Shown: positions 1 to 6,090, counted from the stretch's first letter. The stretch is DNA of 6,474 nt from Bacillota bacterium (GCA_021779235.1 JAJYBA010000093.1:1-6474); one strand, 5' to 3'. Translations and numbers: made by a program. The notes: generated by a model from the sequence alone, not told the origin.

Positions 1-1
1 T

Positions 2-859
2 TTAGGTACATTAGTTGTTAATAAATTAAGAGGAACTTTCACTTGCGTAGCTGTTAAAGCTCCAGGTTTTGGTGACAGAAGAAAAGAAATGCTTCAAGAT
101 ATAGCAATCCTAACTGGAGGAGAAGTTATATGTGAAGAATTAGGAAGAGAACTAAAAGATGTTACTCTAGATATGCTTGGAAGAGCAGAAAGTGTTAAAA
201 TATCTAAAGAAAATACTACAGTAGTAAATGGAAAAGGTGAAAAGGACTTAATTCATGATAGAGTATCTCAAATTAAGAGACAAATTGAGGATACTACTTC
301 AGATTTCGATAGAGAAAAATTACAAGAAAGACTTGCGAAACTTGCAGGAGGAGTAGCTGTAATAAAAGTTGGAGCTGCTACTGAAACTGAATTAAAAGAA
401 AGAAAGCTTAGAATAGAAGATGCTCTTGCAGCTACAAAAGCAGCAGTTGAAGAAGGAATTGTTGCTGGTGGTGGAACAGTTTATATTAATGCTATTCCAG
501 AGATTGCTAAATTAACATCAGACATAGCAGATGTTCAAGTTGGAATTAATATAATTAAAAGAGCTTTAGAAGAACCATTAAGACAAATAGCTACAAATGC
601 TGGTGCAGAAGCTTCAGTTATAATAGAAAAAGTAAGAGAGAGTGCTCCTGAAATTGGATATGACGCTTTACGCGGTGAATTGGTAAATATGATAAAATCA
701 GGAATTGTTGACCCTACAAAGGTTACAAGATCAGCACTTCAAAATGCTGCATCTGTTGCAGCAACATTCTTAACAACAGAAGCTGCAGTAGCGGATATTC
801 CAGAAAAGAGTCCAGCACCAATGGGCGCACCAGGAATGGGAATGGATGGAATGTACTAA
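2..859 (+). CDS. groEL: 60 kDa chaperonin GroEL, C-terminal half (5' end outside window)
   Basis: This is the ATP-dependent cytosolic chaperonin that folds proteins inside a double-ring cage with GroES. The frame is open from base 2, so the gene is cut by the window edge; the ATG at 89 is an internal methionine. The visible 285 residues match GroEL from about E. coli residue 259 onward: VKAPGFGDRRKEML at the apical domain, then DREKLQERLAKLAGGVAVIKVG. The ATP-hydrolysing aspartate (E. coli Asp398) is in RIEDALAATK, codon 419-421, followed by the glycine-rich EEGIVAGGG. The equatorial motif VDPTKVTRSALQNAASVA is present, and the protein ends in the usual Gly/Met-rich tail (GAPGMGMDGMY). No lesion is visible. 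groES and any upstream CIRCE operator would lie left of the window. An intrinsic terminator follows 45 bases after the stop, separating it from guaB-guaA. Confidence 0.98.
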   Translation, partial: LGTLVVNKLRGTFTCVAVKAPGFGDRRKEMLQDIAILTGGEVICEELGRELKDVTLDMLGRAESVKISKENTTVVNGKGEKDLIHDRVSQIKRQIEDTTSDFDREKLQERLAKLAGGVAVIKVGAATETELKERKLRIEDALAATKAAVEEGIVAGGGTVYINAIPEIAKLTSDIADVQVGINIIKRALEEPLRQIATNAGAEASVIIEKVRESAPEIGYDALRGELVNMIKSGIVDPTKVTRSALQNAASVAATFLTTEAAVADIPEKSPAPMGAPGMGMDGMY

Positions 860-904
860 AAGTAATTTAAACAATAATTATTAAAAATTAAAATATCTTT
901 AGGT

Positions 905-942
905 AAAAAGGTTAGCTAGACTTAGTCTAGTTAACCTTTTTA
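905..942 (+). terminator. Intrinsic terminator of groEL
   Basis: The arms 905-921 and 925-941 pair over 17 positions with one G-U wobble, around a 3-nt loop. The stem starts with five A and ends with five T, so the 3' arm supplies the U-tract. The symmetry means it could also stop transcription from the right. Confidence 0.92.
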
Positions 943-1043
943 TTATTCAATGCTATTATATACAATTGATTCTACTTGCTTTTATTTTGTTAAGTGTCAG
1001 AATTATATCTTTAATATTTTCATGGGTTAGTAAGAAATATGCA

Positions 1044-1072
1044 TTGACAAATGTCAAAACATTAACTATTAT
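1044..1072 (+). promoter_or_regulatory. Probable sigma-A promoter of the guaB-guaA operon
   Basis: A perfect -35 TTGACA (1044-1049) is followed by a 17-nt spacer and TATTAT (1067-1072, five of six matches to TATAAT). Transcription should begin near 1079, about 25 nt before the riboswitch aptamer, which is the usual arrangement. The -35 is also the left arm of a perfect inverted repeat TTGACA-AA-TGTCAA (1044-1057), which could be a repressor site or chance. Confidence 0.75.
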
Positions 1073-1103
1073 AGTTATAACAACTTTAAAAAACAATAAC
1101 GCA

Positions 1104-1168
1104 ACTCATATATCCCTTGAATATGGCAAGGAGTATCTACCGGAAGCCGCAAATTTCCGACTATGAGT
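1104..1168 (+). promoter_or_regulatory. Purine riboswitch aptamer, guanine class
   Basis: The RNA matches the xpt-type purine aptamer closely. P1 is ACTCATA (1104-1110) with TATGAGT (1162-1168). P2 is CCTTG (1115-1119) with CAAGG (1127-1131), enclosing loop AATATGG. P3 is CGGAA (1141-1145) with TTCCG (1155-1159). The conserved J2/3 string TATCTAC and the loops that form the loop-loop contact are present. The ligand-reading base in J3/1 (xpt position 74) is C1161, in CCGACTATG. By the established rule this selects guanine or hypoxanthine; adenine-sensing members have U there. Ligand binding stabilises P1 and should favour the downstream terminator, repressing guaB-guaA when guanine is plentiful. 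Confidence 0.95.
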
Positions 1169-1191
1169 AATCTTAGTATGAACTTATTTTA

Positions 1192-1238
1192 GGCATGCTA
1201 ATTTTACTTTAGTCAAAGTAGGATTAGTATGTCTTTTT
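1192..1238 (+). terminator. Riboswitch-controlled terminator (attenuator) with visible antiterminator
   Basis: The arms 1192-1210 and 1215-1233 pair over 19 positions, four of them G-U, with loop AGTC and a following run of five T (1234-1238). A competing antiterminator is visible: 1166-1170 (AGTAA) pairs with 1204-1208 (TTACT), and 1173-1180 (TTAGTATG) with 1194-1201 (CATGCTAA). It uses the last three bases of the aptamer P1 and most of the terminator's 5' arm, so P1 plus terminator and the antiterminator exclude each other. This is the expression platform of an OFF switch. Confidence 0.93.
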
Positions 1239-1580
1239 ATATTTTATATATTTAGTGCGTTGAAAAGTGCATATATTTGTTGAACAAGCATTAGTAATTA
1301 TGGGATTTCCACAAGGAGTGAAAGCATTTCTAGTAAATTATGACTTATGTAGAGTTGTGAGTGTAAAATTGTGATTTTGCAGTCACAAGACTATATTAAG
1401 AGAGAATATTAATAACTCTCTATTGCTTAGCAGCTCTTACTGGATAGCTTTAAAGACTTAATTTACCCAATACATTAAGTGTTTGAAGCTATCACAATTT
1501 TAAAATGTAGTATATATAAATATTTTTTTGCTAATTATAAAAATGAATTTAAAATAGATTTGTGAAAGGGTGTTGATTAA
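1239..1580 (+). other. Long leader between riboswitch terminator and guaB, with unexplained RNA structure
   Basis: These 340 bases hold no gene I can support; the best open stretch is 35 codons from a GTG at 1267 without a ribosome site. They do hold strong potential structure. A long hairpin pairs 1443-1462 with 1474-1493 (19 of 20 positions, one G-U, one G-G mismatch, 11-nt loop). A 12-bp perfect stem pairs TAAAATTGTGAT (1364-1375) with ATCACAATTTTA (1491-1502). A 6-bp stem pairs AGAGAG (1400-1405) with CTCTCT (1416-1421). TTGTGA occurs at 1355 and 1369 and its complement TCACAA at 1383 and 1492, so several pairings compete. Only four U follow the long hairpin, so it is a poor terminator. 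No known riboswitch class was recognised. The guaB ribosome site (AAAGGG, 1565-1570) ends the region. Confidence 0.6.
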
Positions 1581-3035
1581 ATGGCAAAGATATTAAAACA
1601 AGCATATACCTTTGACGATGTATTGCTAGTTCCAAATAAGTCAGAAATATTACCTAGGGATGTTAGTTTAGGTACTTACCTTACAAAAAAAATAAAACTT
1701 AACATACCTCTAATGAGCGCAGGCATGGACACTGTTACTGAGTCTAGAATGGCTATTGCCATGGCTAGAGAAGGCGGAATAGGTATTATCCATAAAAACA
1801 TGAGCATTGAAAGACAAGCCATTGAAGTGGATAGAGTAAAAAGACAAGAAAATGGCGTAATTACAGACCCTTTCTTTTTATCCCCAGATAATACAGTAGA
1901 AGAATCTTTAGCATTAATGAGCAAATATAGAATATCAGGAGTTCCAATTACGACAAACGGTAAATTAGTTGGAATAATTACAAATAGAGATATAGTTTTT
2001 GAAACTGATTATAGTAGAAAAATTAAAGAAATAATGACAAGTGAAAACTTGATTACTGCAGCAGAAGGAATAAGCATGCAGGAAGCTAAGGAAATTCTTA
2101 AAAAACATAAAATAGAAAAATTACCCTTAGTTGATAGAGAAAATAATTTAATAGGACTAATAACTATAAAAGATATAGAGAAAACTATAAAGTTCCCAAA
2201 TGCTGCAAAGGATTCTAGAGGGAGATTGTTATGTGGTGCGGCTGTTGGTGTGACTGTAGATATGATGGAGCGGATAGCTGCTTTAGTAAAATCAGGAGTA
2301 GATGTAATAACTATAGATACAGCTCATGGCCATTCACTCGGAGTAATGGATGGGGTAAGGAAAATAAAATCTGAATATCCAGAGCTCCAAATAATAGCAG
2401 GAAATATTGCAACTGCTGAGGCAACTAGAGATTTAATTGAGGCAGGAGCAGATTGTGTAAAAGTAGGTATAGGACCTGGATCAATTTGTACTACAAGGGT
2501 TGTAGCAGGAGTAGGTGTTCCACAACTTACAGCAGTTATGGATTGTGTTGAAGAGGGAAATAAGTATGGAGTACCAGTTATTGCAGATGGTGGTATAAAA
2601 TACTCAGGAGATATAGTTAAAGCATTGGCAGCAGGGGCAAAGGTAGTAATGATGGGTTCAATGTTTGCAGGCTGCGAAGAAGCTCCAGGAGAGATAGAAA
2701 TGTATCAAGGAAGAAGCTATAAGGTATATAGAGGCATGGGTTCTTTAGGCGCTATGGCTTGTGGAAGTAAGGATAGATATTTCCAAGAAGGAAATAAGAA
2801 GTTAGTGCCAGAAGGGGTAGAAGGAAGAATACCTTTTAAAGGAAGCGTTATAGAGACTATATATCAAATGATAGGTGGTATACGTTCAGGAATGGGATAC
2901 TTAGGTTCGCCGTCCCTAGAGCAATTGTTTGAAACTTCAACCTTTGTTGTTCAAACTTCAGCAGGGTTAAGAGAAAGCCATCCACATGATATATCTATTA
3001 CAAAAGAAGCACCAAATTATAGTGTGAACAGCTAG
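1581..3035 (+). CDS. guaB: Inosine-5'-monophosphate dehydrogenase
   Basis: IMP dehydrogenase oxidises IMP to XMP with NAD+, the committed step of guanine nucleotide synthesis in the cytosol. The 484 residues are close to the usual bacterial length. The N-terminus FDDVLLVPNKSEILPRDVSL is typical. Two CBS domains occupy roughly residues 95-148 and 152-205, inserted in the barrel. The catalytic loop GPGSICTTR places the nucleophilic cysteine at residue 303. The phosphate-binding DGGIK is at 336-340 and YRGMGS at 383-388. The mobile-flap Arg-Tyr pair is R399-Y400 in KDRYFQ. All key residues are present. The ATG at 1581 has AAAGGG 10 nt upstream and gives the standard N-terminus. It is the first gene of the operon, under the guanine riboswitch, with guaA 70 nt downstream. 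A short tandem duplication overlaps its stop codon. Confidence 0.98.
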   Translation: MAKILKQAYTFDDVLLVPNKSEILPRDVSLGTYLTKKIKLNIPLMSAGMDTVTESRMAIAMAREGGIGIIHKNMSIERQAIEVDRVKRQENGVITDPFFLSPDNTVEESLALMSKYRISGVPITTNGKLVGIITNRDIVFETDYSRKIKEIMTSENLITAAEGISMQEAKEILKKHKIEKLPLVDRENNLIGLITIKDIEKTIKFPNAAKDSRGRLLCGAAVGVTVDMMERIAALVKSGVDVITIDTAHGHSLGVMDGVRKIKSEYPELQIIAGNIATAEATRDLIEAGADCVKVGIGPGSICTTRVVAGVGVPQLTAVMDCVEEGNKYGVPVIADGGIKYSGDIVKALAAGAKVVMMGSMFAGCEEAPGEIEMYQGRSYKVYRGMGSLGAMACGSKDRYFQEGNKKLVPEGVEGRIPFKGSVIETIYQMIGGIRSGMGYLGSPSLEQLFETSTFVVQTSAGLRESHPHDISITKEAPNYSVNS

Positions 3036-3073
3036 CATAGATGAGAATAGCTAGTATAGATAAGAATAGCTAG
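3030..3073 (+). repeat. 19-bp tandem repeat spanning the guaB stop codon
   Basis: The unit AGCTAGCATAGATGAGAAT (3030-3048) is repeated at 3049-3067 with two differences (C to T and G to A), and a third copy begins with AGCTAG (3068-3073). The guaB stop TAG (3033-3035) lies in the first unit. The extra copies lengthen the guaB-guaA gap without changing either protein. It looks like a slippage or local duplication event; no function is evident. Confidence 0.85.
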
Positions 3074-3091
3074 AAAAAAACTTAAGCTTAT

Positions 3092-3108
3092 AGGAGGAAA
3101 AAACATTG
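3092..3108 (+). promoter_or_regulatory. Strong ribosome site fixing a TTG start for guaA
   Basis: AGGAGG (3092-3097) sits 8 nt before TTG (3106-3108). No ATG or GTG lies in this frame near the expected N-terminus, and the frame from TTG gives the standard GMP synthase start (INRELILVVDFGGQYNQ). The TTG is therefore the start. A strong ribosome site with a weak start codon may tune the GuaA level relative to GuaB. Confidence 0.9.
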
Positions 3109-4638
3109 ATTAATAGGGAATTAATTTTAGTAGTTGATTTCGGCGGACAATATAATCAACTTATAGCAAGAAGAGTTAGAGAAAACAATGTTTATTGTGA
3201 AATAATACCATACACATACTCTATAGAAAAAATAAAAAAGATGAATCCAAAAGGAATAATATTCACTGGTGGACCAAATAGTGTTTATGGTGAAGGTGCT
3301 CCAAGAATAGAAAAAGAAATATTTGAATTAGGTGTACCTATTTTAGGAATATGCTATGGGGTTCAATTAATGGCACATGTTCTTGGTGGAGAAGTTAAAA
3401 CACCTGAGGTTCGAGAATATGGAAAAATAGAGGTTGACCTATGCAAAGATGCTGCTATTTTCAAAGGAATAGAAGAAAATCAATGTTGGATGAGTCATAC
3501 AGACTATATTTCAAGAACTCCGGAGGGATTTGAAGTAATTGCAACTACTAAAGACTGTCCTGTGGCAGCTATGGCTAATACTTCTAAAAAACTTTACGGC
3601 GTTCAATTCCACCCAGAAGTTAAACATACTCTTTTCGGTGAAGAAATGATTAGAAAGTTCCTATATGATGTATGTGAGGTTAAAGGTGATTGGTCAATGT
3701 CATCTTTCGCAGAAGAAAAAATCAAGACTATAAGAGAACTAGTTGGAGATAAAAAGGTACTCTGTGCTTTTTCAGGAGGAGTGGATTCTTCAGTTGCTGC
3801 AATGCTTGTGCATAAAGCCATAGGGAAGCAACTAACTTGTGTATTTGTAGATCATGGTCTTTTAAGAAAAGATGAAGGAGACCAAGTAGAAACAATATTT
3901 AAAGGCGAATTTGATATGAACATAATAAGGGTTAATGTTCAAGACAGATTCTTAGGTAAGCTAAAAGGCATAAGTGATCCAGAGCAAAAGAGAAAAATAA
4001 TTGGAGAAGAATTTATAAGAGTTTTTGAAGAGGAGTCTAATAAACTCGGACAAATGGATTTCCTTGTGCAAGGCACAATATATCCAGATGTAGTAGAAAG
4101 TGGTACTGATACTTCAGCTACTATAAAAAGTCACCATAACGTTGGTGGACTTCCAGAAGATATGCACTTTAAATTAATAGAGCCTTTAAGAGAATTATTT
4201 AAAGACGAAGTTAGAGCTGTAGGTGAAGAGCTTGGAATTCCTCACCATCTAGTATGGAGGCAGCCATTCCCTGGACCAGGTCTAGCTATAAGAGTACTTG
4301 GAGAAATAACAGATGAAAAATTATTTATAACTAGAGAAGCGGATGCGATATTCAGAGATGAAGTAGCGAAAGCAGGACTTGAAAGTGAAATATGGCAATA
4401 CTTTGCATGCTTACCAAACATCCAATCTGTTGGAGTTATGGGAGATGAAAGAACATACTGTCATACAGTTGCACTAAGAGCTGTAACCAGTTCAGATGGA
4501 ATGACTTCAGATTGGGCTAGAATACCTTATGAAGTATTAGATAAGGTCTCTAGAAGAATTGTTAATGAAGTTCAAGGAGTAAACAGAATTGTTTACGATG
4601 TAACTAGTAAACCACCTTCAACTATTGAGTGGGAATAG
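3106..4638 (+). CDS. guaA: GMP synthase (glutamine-hydrolysing)
   Basis: GMP synthase aminates XMP to GMP using ATP and ammonia released from glutamine, the last step after GuaB. The 510 residues match the usual single-chain form. The N-terminal class I glutaminase domain (about 1-190) carries the nucleophile C83 in GICYGVQLMA and the partners H169 and E171 in GVQFHPEV. The ATP-pyrophosphatase domain has the PP-loop SGGVDSS (223-229), with VDHGLLRKDEGD following. The C-terminal dimerisation domain includes HHNVGGLPEDM, RQPFPGPGLAIR and the family ending SKPPSTIEWE. No lesion is visible. It starts at TTG with a strong ribosome site, lies 70 nt after guaB with no terminator between, and is followed by an intrinsic terminator, so it should be co-transcribed with guaB and share the riboswitch control. 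Confidence 0.98.
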   Translation: MINRELILVVDFGGQYNQLIARRVRENNVYCEIIPYTYSIEKIKKMNPKGIIFTGGPNSVYGEGAPRIEKEIFELGVPILGICYGVQLMAHVLGGEVKTPEVREYGKIEVDLCKDAAIFKGIEENQCWMSHTDYISRTPEGFEVIATTKDCPVAAMANTSKKLYGVQFHPEVKHTLFGEEMIRKFLYDVCEVKGDWSMSSFAEEKIKTIRELVGDKKVLCAFSGGVDSSVAAMLVHKAIGKQLTCVFVDHGLLRKDEGDQVETIFKGEFDMNIIRVNVQDRFLGKLKGISDPEQKRKIIGEEFIRVFEEESNKLGQMDFLVQGTIYPDVVESGTDTSATIKSHHNVGGLPEDMHFKLIEPLRELFKDEVRAVGEELGIPHHLVWRQPFPGPGLAIRVLGEITDEKLFITREADAIFRDEVAKAGLESEIWQYFACLPNIQSVGVMGDERTYCHTVALRAVTSSDGMTSDWARIPYEVLDKVSRRIVNEVQGVNRIVYDVTSKPPSTIEWE

Positions 4639-4670
4639 GAAATATAAGTATTTAAGCCATTTATGGATTT

Positions 4671-4726
4671 AAAGTAGTGTATGATTTTTGACTGAAAAGT
4701 TGACTGTTATACACTACTTTATTTTT
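4671..4726 (+). terminator. Intrinsic terminator of guaB-guaA
   Basis: A perfect 12-bp stem pairs AAAGTAGTGTAT (4671-4682) with ATACACTACTTT (4709-4720), followed by ATTTTT. The loop of 26 nt is long for a terminator and contains TTGACTG twice. It lies 32 nt after the guaA stop. Confidence 0.85.
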
Positions 4727-4903
4727 ATATTTGGAGATTCTGAAATGGTACAAAAAAGGTAAAAGGCAAGGATATTCAATTGGTATGGTGAAAAAAGTGG
4801 TTGGACTATAGATATTATTTTCAATATACTTTTTAAAACAATAACTAAATTGTTAAATACTCAAATTTTTACACTGTATTAATATTTTTAAAAACAAAAA
4901 ACA
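4727..4903. other. Intergenic region without a supported gene
   Basis: This A+T-rich stretch separates the plus-strand guaBA unit from the convergent minus-strand genes. A 35-codon open stretch on the plus strand (4704-4811), ending KWYKKGKRQGYSIGMVKK plus five residues, has no start codon or ribosome site and overlaps the guaA terminator; it may be the tail of a lost gene or chance. Nothing else was seen. Confidence 0.5.
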
Positions 4904-4928
4904 ACCAAAGTATTATTCATACTTTGGT
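4889..4928 (-). terminator. Intrinsic terminator of the minus-strand small ORF
   Basis: Read on the minus strand, ACCAAAGTAT pairs with ATACTTTGGT (4928-4919 with 4913-4904) around a 5-nt loop, followed by a U-rich tract TGTTTTTTGTTTTT. It lies 17 nt after the stop of the 57-codon ORF and faces the guaA terminator, so the two transcription units converge here. Confidence 0.85.
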
Positions 4929-4944
4929 AAGTACTCTTCAAGTG

Positions 4945-5118
4945 TTACAGAAACTTTTGCTCCCTTACAATTGCCGTACCAAGCCCTATATCGGATTCTT
5001 TCACTCCATTTTGGAGTCCGTTAATTCCGTCTTTGCTGGTTAGACGCTTTTCTCCATCATCTGTAATCTCTTTTCTGGTGTCATTGTCACTTTCAATATT
5101 TTTCCTAAACGTGCTCAT
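4945..5118 (-). CDS. Unrecognised 57-aa small protein
   Basis: I do not recognise this protein. The ATG (5118-5116) has a perfect ribosome site, GGAGGT, 8 nt upstream (5132-5127), and a good terminator follows, so the locus looks expressed. The product (start MSTFRKNIESDNDTRKEI, end IVREQKFL) is very hydrophilic, with alternating acidic and basic residues in the first 30 positions, and has no membrane segment or cysteine. Hand-counted G+C is about 40%, higher than the surrounding spacers. Within the same DNA a second frame is open for 35 codons (5020-4913), with plausible content (AWYGNCKG, VSVTLEEYLPKYE) and its stop inside the terminator stem. The original gene may therefore have been longer and frameshifted, leaving this N-terminal part. 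It lies 158 nt downstream of the CBO0543-like gene and may share its transcript. Confidence 0.55.
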   Translation of the reverse strand: MSTFRKNIESDNDTRKEITDDGEKRLTSKDGINGLQNGVKESDIGLGTAIVREQKFL

Positions 5119-5132
5119 ATATAAATACCTCC

Positions 5133-5159
5133 ATCAATTAATAATTTCTAATAATTGAT
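5133..5159 (-). repeat. Inverted repeat directly upstream of the small ORF's ribosome site
   Basis: ATCAATTA (5133-5140) and TAATTGAT (5152-5159) are perfect inverted 8-bp arms with an 11-nt spacer. The arm ends next to the GGAGGT ribosome site of the 57-aa ORF. It could be an operator or a 5' leader hairpin; at this A+T content chance cannot be excluded. Confidence 0.5.
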
Positions 5160-5276
5160 ATATTGCCCTTTAAGGAAATATATTATCCTGTTTCATAATC
5201 GAAAGTTAGCTCTTTGAAACTAATATTTCATTGACCAACCACCTAAAGTGTGGCAGGGCATATCTGGGGGTTTAGA

Positions 5277-5726
5277 TTAATTGAATATCTTCATTTGTTT
5301 TAGTTGCATATAAAACCAGTAATTTAGTAAGTATGGTATCAAGTAGCTAACAAAGGTAAATGGCAAATTCCAACCATTTGAATATACTACTCTCCCAGTT
5401 AATATGCCAAACCATTCAAGGGTTGTTGTAAAAATTGTTACAATAATTATGATAAGGTAAGGATTAAATTTAGTCTTTTTAATGTAATGTATTAAATATA
5501 CAGAGAGTATTGGGTATACCCCTAAGTCAAAAGGAATTGTAGAAAATTTACCATAGGCATGAGGAGATATACTCCAAAATCCATAAAAGACTCCAATTGA
5601 ATTAAATGTAAACGCTATTGCACTTTGAAAGGGTGCAATAATAAAAAGAACTTTTCTATCTATAAAATAAAATACCATACCTGAAATCCAAGGAATTATA
5701 AAACCAACAATTATATTAAATATCAT
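5277..5726 (-). CDS. CBO0543-like integral membrane protein
   Basis: A 149-residue membrane protein of unknown function, likely of the CBO0543 family found in clostridia and bacilli. Five hydrophobic segments can be placed at about 3-22, 26-50, 65-82, 89-110 and 122-141. The segment FDLGVYPILSVYLIHYIKK and the later GRVVYSNGWN followed by a hydrophobic stretch resemble the family's aspartate-containing helix and its Y-x-x-G-W-x signature; this is recognition from memory, without an alignment. The lysine-rich loop 83-88 and the C-terminal KQMK suggest cytoplasmic faces. The ATG (5726-5724) has AGGTG 5 nt upstream (5736-5732). That site overlaps the stop of a decayed gene just upstream, a layout typical of an operon. 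No terminator follows directly, so transcription may continue into the 57-aa ORF. Confidence 0.7.
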   Translation of the reverse strand: MIFNIIVGFIIPWISGMVFYFIDRKVLFIIAPFQSAIAFTFNSIGVFYGFWSISPHAYGKFSTIPFDLGVYPILSVYLIHYIKKTKFNPYLIIIIVTIFTTTLEWFGILTGRVVYSNGWNLPFTFVSYLIPYLLNYWFYMQLKQMKIFN

Positions 5727-5734
5727 ATGTTCAC

Positions 5735-5968
5735 CTAATTATCCTTTTGTATTAAGTTCCCCATATCATCAGTAAATATATACACAAATTGTTGAATAAT
5801 CTTCTGGGGTATAGAAATAATCTATTTCTCTTCCTATCTCGATATAGTTCGCTTTCTTTTACAAAAATGGAACTACGACTATATAAGAAAGTTTTAGAAA
5901 ATATTTTACAACACAAATGCATGTAGCCAACAAACACAATATTGCATTAGTTAGTTTTATAAAGTCAT
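5735..5968 (-). pseudogene. Decayed small membrane-protein gene
   Basis: Protein-like sequence is spread over two frames. An ATG at 5968-5966 with AGGA 7 nt upstream is out of frame with what follows. The main frame, open from 5987, reads DFIKLTNAILCLLATCICVV, then a second hydrophobic stretch ending SYIVVVPFL, then a TAA (5861-5859). It resumes as KKANYIEIGREIDYFYTPED and ends at TGA (5771-5769). A one-base shift near VYI restores VYIFTDDMGNLIQKDN with a TAG at 5737-5735, 8 nt before the next gene's ATG. Rejoined, it would be a protein of roughly 75-80 residues with one or two membrane helices and an acidic, tyrosine-rich tail. I do not recognise the family. A third frame is open across most of the region (5937-5752) but lacks a ribosome site and reads like noise. 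The lesions could instead be sequencing errors. Confidence 0.45.
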
Positions 5969-5992
5969 AGAGTAGTCCTGTGGCATATTAAT

Positions 5993-6021
5993 TTAAAACG
6001 CTATATCACTAATTGTATAAT
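5993..6021 (+). promoter_or_regulatory. Probable sigma-A promoter of the TIGR04076-like gene
   Basis: A perfect -10 TATAAT (6016-6021) lies 17 nt after TTAAAA (5993-5998), a partial -35 with four of six consensus bases. Transcription would start near 6028, giving a leader of about 60 nt before the gene at 6091. The -35 lies some 25 nt from the start of the divergent pseudogene, so both units would begin from this spacer. Confidence 0.65.
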
Positions 6022-6090
6022 GAATATATATAATTAATTGGAAAGTATGAAATTTTACATTGGTATTAAAAATTCAGTGGGGGAAGTGGA

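Noticed and set aside
966..1166. 66-codon plus-strand open frame from TTG
   Set aside because: No ribosome site; it runs across the guaBA promoter and into the riboswitch aptamer, which explain the sequence better.
1267..1374. 35-codon open frame from GTG in the guaB leader (contains VIMGFPQGVKAFLVNYD)
   Set aside because: No ribosome site before the GTG or the internal ATG at 1300, and its end lies in paired RNA segments. A remnant cannot be excluded but is unsupported.
1443..1493. Long hairpin as a second intrinsic terminator before guaB
   Set aside because: It is followed by ACAATTTTA, with only four U and not directly at the stem, so a terminator call is not justified.
1676..1924. Minus-strand open frame inside guaB
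   Set aside because: Shadow of the guaB coding sequence, without a start context of its own.
3603..3821. Minus-strand open frame inside guaA
   Set aside because: Shadow of guaA; no ribosome site or protein family features.
4704..4811. Plus-strand open stretch ending in a Lys-rich tail after guaA
   Set aside because: No start codon or ribosome site, and it overlaps the guaA terminator. Too short to claim as a gene remnant.
5003..5017. ACTCC/GGAGT hairpin inside the 57-aa ORF
   Set aside because: Only 5 bp within coding sequence, with no U-tract; probably chance.
5752..5937. 61-codon minus-strand open frame from GTG
   Set aside because: No ribosome site and noise-like Cys/Arg/Ser-rich content; the pseudogene frames over the same bases look more protein-like.
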